Shown here piece after piece: positions 42,631-50,053 of a stretch of DNA of 64,000 nt. The stretch is from NCBI GenBank assembly GCA_029558515.1, contig JAKQEM010000009.1, positions 1-64,000 on the forward strand, in the 5' to 3' direction. The notes under the pieces were generated by a model that searched no databases, was not told the origin of the DNA, and was given only the letters and a program-made list of their open reading frames with translations. This DNA comes from a bacterium. Lineage in GTDB: Bacteria > Patescibacteriota > Gracilibacteria > Peribacterales > Peribacteraceae. The position numbers and the translations under genes are program-made. Position 1 is the first letter of the stretch; every line of letters starts with the position of its first letter.

Positions 42631-42718
42631 GCCGCCGTGGTGGAACGGTAGACACGAGGGACTTAAAATCCCTTGTCCGTAACAGGGCGTCCCGGTTCAA
42701 GTCCGGGCGGCGGCACCA
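42631..42718 (+). tRNA. tRNA-Leu (anticodon TAA)
   Basis: 88 bases including encoded CCA. Acceptor stem GCCGCCG/CGGCGGC, anticodon loop CTTAAAA (anticodon TAA) on a GAGGGA/TCCCTT stem, a long class II variable arm, and T arm CCCGG-TTCAAGT-CCGGG. A TATACT -10 lies at 42607-42612, about 18 bases upstream of the mature 5' end. Confidence 0.96.
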
Positions 42719-42782
42719 TTCGACTCGTCCGCCTAGGGCGGACTCGCTCATGGTAAACCATTCGACTACCTTGTAGTAAACC
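42715..42782 (+). other. tRNA-Leu trailer with tandem hairpins
   Basis: The encoded ACCAT can pair with ATGGT (42750-42754), enclosing GTCCGCC-TAG-GGCGGAC (42727-42743). ACCATTCGACT of the tRNA end is repeated at 42757-42767, followed by ACTAC-CTT-GTAGT and AAACCA. It may be a processing or termination structure; no T-run follows. Confidence 0.5.
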
Positions 42783-42825
42783 ACAAGAATCATTCATCCT
42801 CATTCGCATTCGCAAATGTCATCAC

Positions 42826-44016
42826 TCAAATGGGCAGCAGGTCCATGCGTAACTTTGGCGTCGTGTCGAGGGTCTGATGTTCGCCGATCTCCATGTCTTC
42901 ACCCGTGACGGGGTCCACTTCCTGCGCGACAATAATGAGGCGTCGCAACGTCGTGCCGACCGGCGTACAGGTCATGAGAGTGGCGATGCGCTTGCTGACC
43001 GGTTGATCGAGCACGCTCACATCACTCGGGCGAATTTCCTTTTTTTCGCGAATGCGGTAGCGAAAGCGATCGCCGCCGTAAAAAATCCAGTACTCGTCAC
43101 CGACATGCAAATCGCTCAGTCTGGCGAAAACGGATTTGTATTTACCGGGCGCCCAAGGGAAATAGGAACTGTGCCCCGTAATGAAAAAATTTCCCGGTTG
43201 ACCCGGCTGAGCGGTACCGGGATAGTGCACCACTCCATCCTGCAGAGAGCGCTGAATGTCCTCCTCCAACTGCTTCCAGTTCTCCGCAAGCAGCGCGGTA
43301 CGCGGAGGAATGACGATGGGTACGTTCAAATCCAGAGACGGGATGACGATGCGATTCTCGGGTGGGCCCACAGAGGGCAAAACATCCAGAATGGCATACG
43401 AATTCCCGGCAACATGCAGCGAAGGTACTTTACTCAGCTTCTCGGTTAGTTCCTGTTGAATGACAACGGAATCTTCCTGTTCCGGCGCGGTGATGGAAGC
43501 GAGTGGTTCGATGTACGACTCCGCGATCGCCCAAAAACTTTGGTAATTCAATGCGGAAAATAGTACGAAAAACAGTACGGCGAACGTAGTGCCAAATCGT
43601 GCCGTATCAATGAGAAAGAGCGTCCCGCGACTGTACTGTTTCGGTTTCTTGTTTCGTCCGGGGATCCAGACCGGCTGGGAGAGGAATCTCCGAAGTCTGG
43701 CAAACATATGTCCCGATGCGCGTACCGTTTCACGCCCCGCATCGATGCCGTCTCGGATGCCGGATGCATACTGTCGCACGCCTTCATCCATCATGGTTGA
43801 CAGCATATCGGACAAGAGAGAGGTCATGCGCTTCCGTACTTCCGCTTGCTGCGTAGAAGGAATCGTCACGTATGCATTCGCCAGCCACGGATCATCCGCC
43901 GGCACATCGCATGACGGTTGATTTTGATTCTCAGTTTCTTCCGACAACTCGTCACGCACATCGTCCTGCATCGTTTCCTGATTGCTCATGATCTCTTCCA
44001 CAATAGGCGCAGGCAT
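42826..44016 (-). CDS. Sortase with large cytoplasmic N-terminal region
   Basis: 396 residues from ATG 44016, possibly 23 more (see the AUA candidate start). Transpeptidase that anchors surface proteins. Long soluble N-terminal part (about 1-125), one membrane helix (about 130-165, TTFAVLFFVLFSALNY), then an extracytoplasmic sortase barrel: RIVIPSLDLNVPIVIP, VVHYPGTAQPGQPGNFFITG. The catalytic triad looks intact: His in TGHSSYF (about 285), Cys in LMTCTPVGT (about 349) and Arg in TLRRLIIVAQ. The domain order suggests a class D/E-like sortase. Likely substrates nearby are the proteins at 31603 and 32451 with C-terminal LANTESG and LAGDTG signals. Confidence 0.88.
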   Translation of the reverse strand: MPAPIVEEIMSNQETMQDDVRDELSEETENQNQPSCDVPADDPWLANAYVTIPSTQQAEVRKRMTSLLSDMLSTMMDEGVRQYASGIRDGIDAGRETVRASGHMFARLRRFLSQPVWIPGRNKKPKQYSRGTLFLIDTARFGTTFAVLFFVLFSALNYQSFWAIAESYIEPLASITAPEQEDSVVIQQELTEKLSKVPSLHVAGNSYAILDVLPSVGPPENRIVIPSLDLNVPIVIPPRTALLAENWKQLEEDIQRSLQDGVVHYPGTAQPGQPGNFFITGHSSYFPWAPGKYKSVFARLSDLHVGDEYWIFYGGDRFRYRIREKKEIRPSDVSVLDQPVSKRIATLMTCTPVGTTLRRLIIVAQEVDPVTGEDMEIGEHQTLDTTPKLRMDLLPI

Positions 44017-44082
44017 CGGCTCGGGCAGAACGATGTTCCCCTGGGAATCAACGAGTGCGCGGTGAGGGTGCGAATGCTCCTG

Positions 44083-44085
44083 TAT
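44083..44085 (-). promoter_or_regulatory. Candidate AUA start codon of the sortase gene
   Basis: An in-frame ATA lies exactly 6 bases after TATACT (minus strand, 44092-44097), the spacing seen before AUG/GUG starts of other genes here. The 23 codons between it and ATG 44016 read as protein (RALVDSQGNIVLPEP). There is no ATG, GTG or TTG in frame between this point and the upstream stop. If real, the sortase would be 419 residues. Confidence 0.4.
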
Positions 44086-44204
44086 CGGGATAGTATAACA
44101 GAATAATGGTATTCACGCACGTCGAAGGGGTGAAGCATACAAATGCAAAACGGGAAATGCAAAAGGAGGATATACTCGGGAAGCCAAGAGGATTCATCAA
44201 CTCC

Positions 44205-45296
44205 CTATTCCATCACCCCACCGCCCATCACTTCCTCCCCGCGGTACAGCACCAGCGATTGACCCGGCGTCTGGAGCGAAATGGGAGCATCAAACGTAAA
44301 CATCCCATGTTCTCCATCACGTTTGAGTGACCCTAAGTAGCGCGGTGAATGAGACCGTGTGCGACACTCAAAAGGAGTGACGACATGTTCCTGAGGCACC
44401 CAAGAAATCCAATGCAACTCACGAACCGATACCCTGGTCGTCGTGTGTAAAGCACGATCATCGACGATCAGCTCATTGCTCTCCACGCGTTTGGACACCA
44501 CTTCCAGCGGAATCGAGAGACCGCCGATGCCAAGCCCCCGGCGTTGTCCGATGGTGTAGAGCGGCAACCCAGCATGCATGCCGACCACCGTTCCATCCGT
44601 GCGAACGATGGGACCGGGACAAAGCGCATCGGGAATATGGCGAATAAGAAACGGCTTGGGGTCTCGCTCCGGAAAAAAGCAGAGATCCTGACTCTCTTGG
44701 TAGTGTTCATCAAATGGGATGCCGAAACGACGCGCAAGTTCGAACACGTATTGTTTGGAAAGTGTGCCTAACGGAAAGAGCGTGCGTTGCAGTTGTGCCT
44801 GAGAAAGACCGTGCAAGTAGTAACTTTGATCTTTGTTTGCATCGACAGCCTCAAGGAGCGACGTACAAATCGTTCCATCTTCCGCCAGCGTATCCGTCGT
44901 CCGCGCATAGTGCCCGGTTGCGATCTTGTCGCATTCCCATTCATCTGCGAGTCGCATCAGCGCATTGAACTTCACCGTCCTATTGCATCCGATGCAGGGA
45001 TTGGGCGTCAAACCTCTGCGGTACGCATCGAGGAACGGATCAACGACCCCTTGCTTGAACACCTCTTCCATACTGACGACGTGCAGAGGGATGCCAAGCA
45101 TGTTCGCCACCGCGATCGTCCGTGAAGCGGTCTGCGCATTGCAACATTTGCTTGGGAGAAGCTGCGCCATCGCCGGCGCCAACGGATCGCTCCAGAGCGC
45201 AAAACGCACGCCGATGAGCGTATGACCCTGCTCCTTCAGCAGGCACGCTGCGACGGACGAATCGATTCCGCCGGACAGGGCAACGAGTATTTTCAT
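44205..45296 (-). CDS. mnmA: tRNA-specific 2-thiouridylase MnmA
   Basis: 363 residues from ATG 45296. Uses ATP and a sulfur relay to make s2U34 in tRNAs for Lys, Glu and Gln. PP-loop VALSGGIDSSVAACLLKEQG at the N-terminus. The first catalytic Cys sits in LTPNPCIGCNRTVKF (about residue 108), where most MnmA have a single-Cys version, so a CXXC-like pair is present. The second Cys is in ESQDLCFFPERD (about 208). GQRRGLGIGG and the C-terminal barrel follow. TATCTT (45305-45310) ends 8 bases before the ATG. The upstream start at 45416 belongs to antisense sequence of the divergent gene and is rejected. Confidence 0.93.
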   Translation of the reverse strand: MKILVALSGGIDSSVAACLLKEQGHTLIGVRFALWSDPLAPAMAQLLPSKCCNAQTASRTIAVANMLGIPLHVVSMEEVFKQGVVDPFLDAYRRGLTPNPCIGCNRTVKFNALMRLADEWECDKIATGHYARTTDTLAEDGTICTSLLEAVDANKDQSYYLHGLSQAQLQRTLFPLGTLSKQYVFELARRFGIPFDEHYQESQDLCFFPERDPKPFLIRHIPDALCPGPIVRTDGTVVGMHAGLPLYTIGQRRGLGIGGLSIPLEVVSKRVESNELIVDDRALHTTTRVSVRELHWISWVPQEHVVTPFECRTRSHSPRYLGSLKRDGEHGMFTFDAPISLQTPGQSLVLYRGEEVMGGGVME

Positions 45297-45328
45297 GAAG
45301 TAGCAAGATACTGGAATGGCGGGTAATT

Positions 45329-46015
45329 GTGAAATGCGCGCTTTGCGGTGGACAGCATGCGTCAGTGCGCGTAGCATGCCCAGTCGTGAAGGAACGCATC
45401 GCATCATTCGTGGCACACGCTCGCAGCAAAGGGATGGATCATGCGACCATTCGGATGCTCCTTTTGGATGCGGGATGGGGCGAAAGGGACATCATAGAAG
45501 CTCTCACTGCAGAAAGTTTGGAAATGTCGGTGCCCGTTCCTCCCGATCGAGGCGGGGCGCGCGAAGCATTTTTGCATCTGATCACGTTCGTCGCCTTATA
45601 TGTGACATCGATCAGTTTGATCGTGCTCTTCTTTACGTTCATCAACCGTTTGTTCCCGGACCCTGCTTTTGGAATAATTTCACAAACAAACGACAATGTC
45701 GGCATTCGCTTTGCCATGGCCGCAGTCATCGTAACCTATCCGATGCTCATCCTGCTCTCAAAGAGGCTTCTCAAAGAAATCAGCGATGCGCCCGAGAAGG
45801 CATTCAGCGCAGTGCGAAGATGGCTGACGTACCTTACGTTATTTCTGGCTGCGCTCGCTCTCATCGGCGACGGAATCACGCTGCTGTTCAATCTCCTGCA
45901 AGGGGAGCTGTCCATTCGTTTCCTCCTGAAGGTGATCGTTGTCCTTGTGATTGCGGGACTCATTTTTTCCTATTACTTCCTCTCACTCCGTCACGCTCCG
46001 GCTGAGCAATCCTGA
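45329..46015 (+). CDS. Four-helix membrane protein with N-terminal CXXC (DUF5671-like)
   Basis: 228 residues from GTG 45329. The N-terminal 65 residues are soluble with CALCGG and a third Cys (CPVV), plus a helical part with ARSKGMDHATIRMLLLDAGW that resembles a UBA-like or recruitment fold. Then come four membrane helices; the first reads LHLITFVALYVTSISLIVLFF with FINRLFPDP, a pattern I associate with DUF5671 proteins common in CPR bacteria (family name from memory). It is followed 2 bases later by a second membrane protein and then prfA, so the three form a cluster. Function unknown. Confidence 0.7.
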   Translation: MKCALCGGQHASVRVACPVVKERIASFVAHARSKGMDHATIRMLLLDAGWGERDIIEALTAESLEMSVPVPPDRGGAREAFLHLITFVALYVTSISLIVLFFTFINRLFPDPAFGIISQTNDNVGIRFAMAAVIVTYPMLILLSKRLLKEISDAPEKAFSAVRRWLTYLTLFLAALALIGDGITLLFNLLQGELSIRFLLKVIVVLVIAGLIFSYYFLSLRHAPAEQS

Positions 46016-46017
46016 GT

Positions 46018-46506
46018 ATGTCCATGCATCGCCTCTTCACCGGCATTTCCGCAGGAATCGTCCTGCTGGCTCTCGCATGGGGATTTGTGTTGGTCGGGTC
46101 CCCACTACGCAGCAGACAGGCACAGTTTGATGAGCGCCGGGTGGAGGATTTGAGGATCATTCATCAGACGGTTTTGAACATCGTTTATGAAGGACGCCCC
46201 TGGGAGGTGCCCGTGGACGGGAATCTTCGACGCCCTCTCCCGATTTCGTTACAGGAAATCGCAGAACAGGCAACGATGCAGCGCGTGAACGTCACGGATC
46301 CGCAAACGGGAGAGCCGTACGAATACAATCGCACCGGTGCGACCACCTACGAACTGTGCGCGACATTCAACGCATTGCGAGATGAACCGTTTGATGTGTT
46401 TTGGAACCACGGACAGGGACGAACGTGTTTTCCGTTGGATGCGAGCAGGGCAGACGGATACGGTGGCGTAGAGCAAAAGCCGATTGTGCCGACCATGGTG
46501 AAATGA
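46018..46506 (+). CDS. Membrane-anchored protein, partner of the DUF5671-like protein
   Basis: 162 residues. One N-terminal membrane helix (about residues 8-28, GIVLLALAWGFVLVGSP), then an external domain with two cysteines (YELCATFN and GRTCFPLD) that could form a disulfide. Motifs DERRVEDLRIIHQTVLNI, TDPQTGEPYEYNRTGATTYELC and FWNHGQGRTCF are distinctive, but I can name no function. It resembles pseudopilin-like or small secreted CPR proteins found after DUF5671 genes (inference from memory). It starts 2 bases after the preceding gene and ends 14 bases before prfA. Confidence 0.7.
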   Translation: MSMHRLFTGISAGIVLLALAWGFVLVGSPLRSRQAQFDERRVEDLRIIHQTVLNIVYEGRPWEVPVDGNLRRPLPISLQEIAEQATMQRVNVTDPQTGEPYEYNRTGATTYELCATFNALRDEPFDVFWNHGQGRTCFPLDASRADGYGGVEQKPIVPTMVK

Positions 46507-46508
46507 GG

Positions 46509-46514
46509 TAGGAT
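46509..46514 (+). promoter_or_regulatory. -10 element of prfA
   Basis: TAGGAT ends 6 bases before ATG 46521, overlapping the end of the preceding gene. It gives prfA its own leaderless transcript. Confidence 0.45.
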
Positions 46515-46520
46515 GATCGT

Positions 46521-47570
46521 ATGTCCGATTTGATCGATGAACGGGAGGCTCAGTACCGATATGTCAGGGAACAGTTCAATGACCCTGCCGTTTTGTCCGA
46601 TCCGGAGAAAATAAAGCTGTTTGGAAAGCAACTGTCCGATCTGGAACCCGTGATGGAATTGATCCGCTCATATCGTTTGGCGGAAAAATCACTGCATGAT
46701 GCCGAGAGCGCGCAGTCTGATTCCGAACTTGCGGAGGTCGCCCGCCTGCAGAGCGAGGAAGCTCGAAAGCAGATGGAATCATTGGAACAACGCATCAACG
46801 ATCTCCTGCGTACGCATGATCCGATGGACGATCGCAATGCGATCCTGGAGGTGCGTGCGGGAACCGGCGGAGATGAGGCCGCGCTGTTTGCGTCGGAACT
46901 GCTGCGCATGTATGTGCGCTATGCGGAATTGCAGGGATGGAGGACCGAATTGATTGATAAGACGGATTCCGATCTCGGCGGGATCAAAGAGGGCGTCGTG
47001 CGCATCGCCGGGGCCGGCGCGTACGGGCATCTTCGCTTCGAGGGCGGAGTGCATCGCGTGCAACGCATCCCCGCGACGGAGAGCAAGGGACGAGTGCATA
47101 CGTCGGTCGCAAGCGTCGCAGTTTTGCCGGAGGCTGAACAACGGGACATCACCATTCGCAATGACGATCTGCGCATCGATACGTTTCGCGCGGGTGGCGC
47201 GGGGGGACAGCACGTGAATAAAACCGATTCCGCCGTACGCATCACCCACATACCCTCCGGCATCGTCGTAACCTGCCAGAGTGAGCGCAGTCAAGGCCAG
47301 AACCGTATGCGCGCCATGGAGGTCCTCCGGACCAAGCTCTATGCCCGGCAACAGGAAGAGCGAGTGAGTGCGGAAGCGGCGCTGCGTTCCAGGCAAGTCG
47401 GCTCCGGCGAGAGGAGTGACAAAATCCGCACCTACAACTTTCCCCAGGACCGTCTGACGGATCATCGGTTGGAGGAAAACTTCCACAATTTACCGGGAAT
47501 TATGGAGGGGGATATCGGCGAAATTATTGCAAGATTAGGCGAATGGAGAGAAAATCAAGCAAAAGCATGA
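46521..47570 (+). CDS. prfA: Peptide chain release factor 1
   Basis: 349 residues. Reads UAA and UAG stop codons and hydrolyses peptidyl-tRNA. The helical N-terminal domain is followed by [22 protein letters not shown], the codon-recognition tripeptide PAT in [18 protein letters not shown] (which marks RF1 rather than RF2), and the catalytic GGQ loop [16 protein letters not shown] (about residues 228-243). The C-terminal DRLTDHRL and [12 protein letters not shown] are typical. Full length. It is the third gene after two small membrane-protein genes, but has its own -10 hexamer. Confidence 0.96.
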   Translation: MSDLIDEREAQYRYVREQFNDPAVLSDPEKIKLFGKQLSDLEPVMELIRSYRLAEKSLHDAESAQSDSELAEVARLQSEEARKQMESLEQRINDLLRTHDPMDDRNAILEVRAGTGGDEAALFASELLRMYVRYAELQGWRTELIDKTDSDLGGIKEGVVRIAGAGAYGHLRFEGGVHRVQRIPATESKGRVHTSVASVAVLPEAEQRDITIRNDDLRIDTFRAGGAGGQHVNKTDSAVRITHIPSGIVVTCQSERSQGQNRMRAMEVLRTKLYARQQEERVSAEAALRSRQVGSGERSDKIRTYNFPQDRLTDHRLEENFHNLPGIMEGDIGEIIARLGEWRENQAKA

Positions 47571-47611
47571 GAGGCTCTTGCGCATCGGTAGGAAGAGGGT
47601 AGCATCTCTCC

Positions 47612-48031
47612 ATGACTATGCCATCAGGATGTGGTTCTAATGATTTGTCAAGTGGTGAAGATGAGCCTCCACTACAAATGAATGTGGTGGATGGAGATCC
47701 AACTTTAGTTGAAGCAGAGGATAAAGATCCTCCATTACCGGATAGGTTACAGACTGTCGCTGATATGTTTCAATTACTTGTGAATAGAAATTTTCCAAGG
47801 AAAAGTATCATAGCAACTAGTCTGAGGGTCATACGGGGGAATGTACCTAGAATTCGAAAACCTAATAAGGATGAAGATTCCATTCATCCCATTGTTGTTG
47901 CAGTTTCGCTTAATATGCAGGATGTTTTTGATTTACGTGATGCACTGAAGGACACTACCAATCATGTAACAAACGATGTAAGAAATATACTAGATATATT
48001 ATTTGCACAAAGAGACAAATTAGGGATATAG
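47612..48031 (+). CDS. AT-rich orphan protein
   Basis: 139 residues, not recognised. Acidic N-terminal third (SGEDEPPLQMNVVDGDP), then a helical domain (RLQTVADMFQLLVNRNFPRKSI, IHPIVVAVSLNMQDVFDLRDAL, VTNDVRNILDILFAQRD). It is soluble, with no membrane segment and no zinc motif. The codon usage is clearly more AT-rich than prfA and folD on either side, suggesting recent acquisition or relaxed composition. TAGCAT (47600-47605) ends 6 bases before the ATG. The stop lies in a long imperfect hairpin. The protein at 63205 is similar in composition but not obviously in sequence. Confidence 0.6.
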   Translation: MTMPSGCGSNDLSSGEDEPPLQMNVVDGDPTLVEAEDKDPPLPDRLQTVADMFQLLVNRNFPRKSIIATSLRVIRGNVPRIRKPNKDEDSIHPIVVAVSLNMQDVFDLRDALKDTTNHVTNDVRNILDILFAQRDKLGI

Positions 48032-48072
48032 GGAACTGGCCTACGCATAGAACTGCCCCAGATACCCTATAT
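48026..48072 (+). terminator. Hairpin overlapping the stop of the AT-rich orphan gene
   Basis: ATATAGGG (48026-48033) pairs with CCCTATAT (48065-48072), with an inner CTGG/CCAG stem, followed by a T-rich TGTATATTTTCTC. The TAG stop is inside the left arm. A plausible terminator for the gene. Confidence 0.5.
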
Positions 48073-48143
48073 TGTATATTTTCTCATAAGAAAGCCCAAT
48101 ATTTTTAGTTTGAGTAAAAATGCATAGCTCAGCTACTTACTTG

Positions 48144-48986
48144 TCATTGTTGTCTCTTCTTCGCCGTCACGGTATTCCGAATCAGGCATGCAACCGTCAT
48201 AGGCCCCACTCCGCCCGGTACGGGCGTGATGGCGGAGGCGACTGCAGCGACTTCATCAAACACACAATCACCGACGATGCCATCCTCCGTACGCACGATT
48301 CCGATATCGATGACGACCGCGCCGGGCTTGATCATATCGCCTCGAATGAGCCCGGGTTTGCCGACCGCCGTGCAGAGAATGTCAGCCTGCCTCGTGATGG
48401 CGCCCAGATCTTGCGTGTACTTGTGGCAGACGCTCACCGTCGCGTTGCGATTGAGGAGCATGGCGGCGAGCGGCTTCCCGACAATATTGCTGTGGCCGAC
48501 AACGACTGCATGCTTGCCTTCCACCGGAATCGCATACTGATCCAGCAGTGAAAGAACGCCGGCGGGAGTCGCAGGCGGTAAGTGTTCAAATTCCTTCGAG
48601 AGAAGCAGTTTCCCCATGTTATATGCCGTAAAACCATCGACATCTTTCTTCGGATCCATCGAGCGAAACAGGAGCGGCTGCACCGAAGCAAGATGAGGAG
48701 GGAGCGGCAATTGGATGATGTACCCGCTCACATTCGCATCATCATTCAAATCATGAATCAACGATTGCATCGCTTCCATTGTCGTATTCGCCTCAAGCGA
48801 CATCAATTGAACGCGCATGCCGACCGCATCGCAACTCTCCATTTTTTTGCGAATGTAACTGTCGCTCGCGGGATCGTGTCCGACTTGCACAATCACAAGC
48901 TGCGGATTGAGCTGCGCCACCTCAGTACGCAAGCCATCGAGCATCCGCTTTGCCAATTCGATGCCGGAAAGAATGCGCGCGCTCAT
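48144..48986 (-). CDS. folD: Methylenetetrahydrofolate dehydrogenase/cyclohydrolase FolD
   Basis: 280 residues. Bifunctional NADP-dependent enzyme interconverting methylene-, methenyl- and formyl-tetrahydrofolate. Substrate-binding VQVGHDPASDSYIRKKMESC includes the catalytic Lys; GYIIQLPLPPHL is intact. The PKKDVDGFTAYNMG loop, cofactor-binding VVGHSNIVGKPLAAMLLNRNA and the C-terminal PGGVGPMTVACLIRNT are all typical. Full length. Its start overlaps the end of tmk by 4 bases (ATGA), so folD and tmk form a coupled operon linking one-carbon and dTMP metabolism. Confidence 0.95.
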   Translation of the reverse strand: MSARILSGIELAKRMLDGLRTEVAQLNPQLVIVQVGHDPASDSYIRKKMESCDAVGMRVQLMSLEANTTMEAMQSLIHDLNDDANVSGYIIQLPLPPHLASVQPLLFRSMDPKKDVDGFTAYNMGKLLLSKEFEHLPPATPAGVLSLLDQYAIPVEGKHAVVVGHSNIVGKPLAAMLLNRNATVSVCHKYTQDLGAITRQADILCTAVGKPGLIRGDMIKPGAVVIDIGIVRTEDGIVGDCVFDEVAAVASAITPVPGGVGPMTVACLIRNTVTAKKRQQ

Positions 48987-49585
48987 AGACGGGAAGGGGA
49001 GGGAAGCGCGTGTGCGATATGAGAAAAAACCTCCGCCGATACTTCCTCTTTGCTTTGAAGAGTATCCACGACGGGAATGTCGTGATCATGGGCATACTCC
49101 CGGTATAGATCATACACGCGACGCTGGAATGTCTCCTCTTCCAAAATTTCTTGTCGGTCTCTCTTGCTCCAGCGTCGTACGCATTCCTCAAATGGCGGAA
49201 GCAGAATCACCTGCGCATCGGGAGCGGGAAATCGGCTGTTCATCTCCGCGAGCCACGATGCGGGTAATCCCGCAGCCATGCCAAAAATCATCGTAGAGAG
49301 TACGTATTGTTCGCAGACGACAATGTTTCCATCCGTGAGTGCAGGAACGATTTCACTGCGCACATGCCATGCGCGATCAGCCGTAAAGAGTATTTGCAGC
49401 GCATCGGACGGAATGTCCGAATCGGCCAATAACGTGCGAATCAATCGGCCGATCGGGTTCTCCGATGGCTCGCGGGTGAGGACGACGGAAAAATTCCTCC
49501 GGCGGAGTGATTCCGCCAGAATCGACGAATGCGTGGTAGTTCCGCTGCCATCCGGCCCTTCGATGACGATAAACCCATTCTGCAT
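48983..49585 (-). CDS. tmk: Thymidylate kinase with altered P-loop
   Basis: 200 residues from ATG 49585. Phosphorylates dTMP to dTDP. The P-loop reads EGPDGSGTTTHS: the usual GKTT/GKAT lysine is replaced by Thr. The DR(Y/H)-type motif is LFTADRAWHV and the dTMP-binding LTREPSENPIGRLIRTLL is typical. The C-terminal part has the LID region RRWSKRDRQEILEEE. TATACT (49595-49600) lies 9 bases before ATG 49585; the upstream start at 49618 lies before it. The missing Lys may mean a variant P-loop, as some archaeal-type kinases have, or reduced activity. It is coupled to folD by a 4-base overlap. Confidence 0.85.
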   Translation of the reverse strand: MQNGFIVIEGPDGSGTTTHSSILAESLRRRNFSVVLTREPSENPIGRLIRTLLADSDIPSDALQILFTADRAWHVRSEIVPALTDGNIVVCEQYVLSTMIFGMAAGLPASWLAEMNSRFPAPDAQVILLPPFEECVRRWSKRDRQEILEEETFQRRVYDLYREYAHDHDIPVVDTLQSKEEVSAEVFSHIAHALPSPSRL

Positions 49586-49639
49586 ACGCTCGCAAGTATA
49601 CTCGTTTTCTGCTATCATTCGAAGATATACTCATCACAC

Positions 49640-50053
49640 ATGAGTGACGTTACCCCTCCCGCCCCACGACCGCGCTCCGGCCTTCTCCCACAGTTTCTCC
49701 GATGGTACTGGATCGTGCGTCCGGTTCGGATCGTACGATTGTACGCTCGGTACGCATCGGCCTTCGGTGGCATGTTCTCGATCATCTACTTGATCAAGAC
49801 GTTTGTCGCACCGTGGAAGAGTATTCAGGACGCTTACCCATCAAAGGGGCTGAACGTATCGGCGATACTGGAAACATGGACATTGAACATGACTGCTCGT
49901 GTCATCGGGATGGTCGTACGAACGTGCGCAATGATTGCTGGTCTTCTTCTGCAGCTCATTCTCATATTCTGTTTTACCGTGTACGTCATCCTGTGGGTGA
50001 TATTCCCGCTCCTTTTTATCGGAGGCGTGATAGCAGTAATTTTCTACATTTGA
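49640..50053 (+). CDS. Membrane protein coupled to the ClpC-like ATPase
   Basis: 137 residues from ATG 49640. Pro/Arg-rich start (TPPAPRPRSG), an amphipathic segment (LRWYWIVRPVRIVRLYAR), and about three hydrophobic stretches, the last very long (AMIAGLLLQLILIFCFTVYV and onward). Not assigned to a family. Its TGA stop overlaps the ATG of the ATPase gene (TGATG), so the two proteins are almost certainly made in fixed ratio and may interact in the membrane. TATACT (49626-49631) ends 8 bases before the ATG; the promoter region is shared with divergent tmk within 55 bases. Confidence 0.75.
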   Translation: MSDVTPPAPRPRSGLLPQFLRWYWIVRPVRIVRLYARYASAFGGMFSIIYLIKTFVAPWKSIQDAYPSKGLNVSAILETWTLNMTARVIGMVVRTCAMIAGLLLQLILIFCFTVYVILWVIFPLLFIGGVIAVIFYI

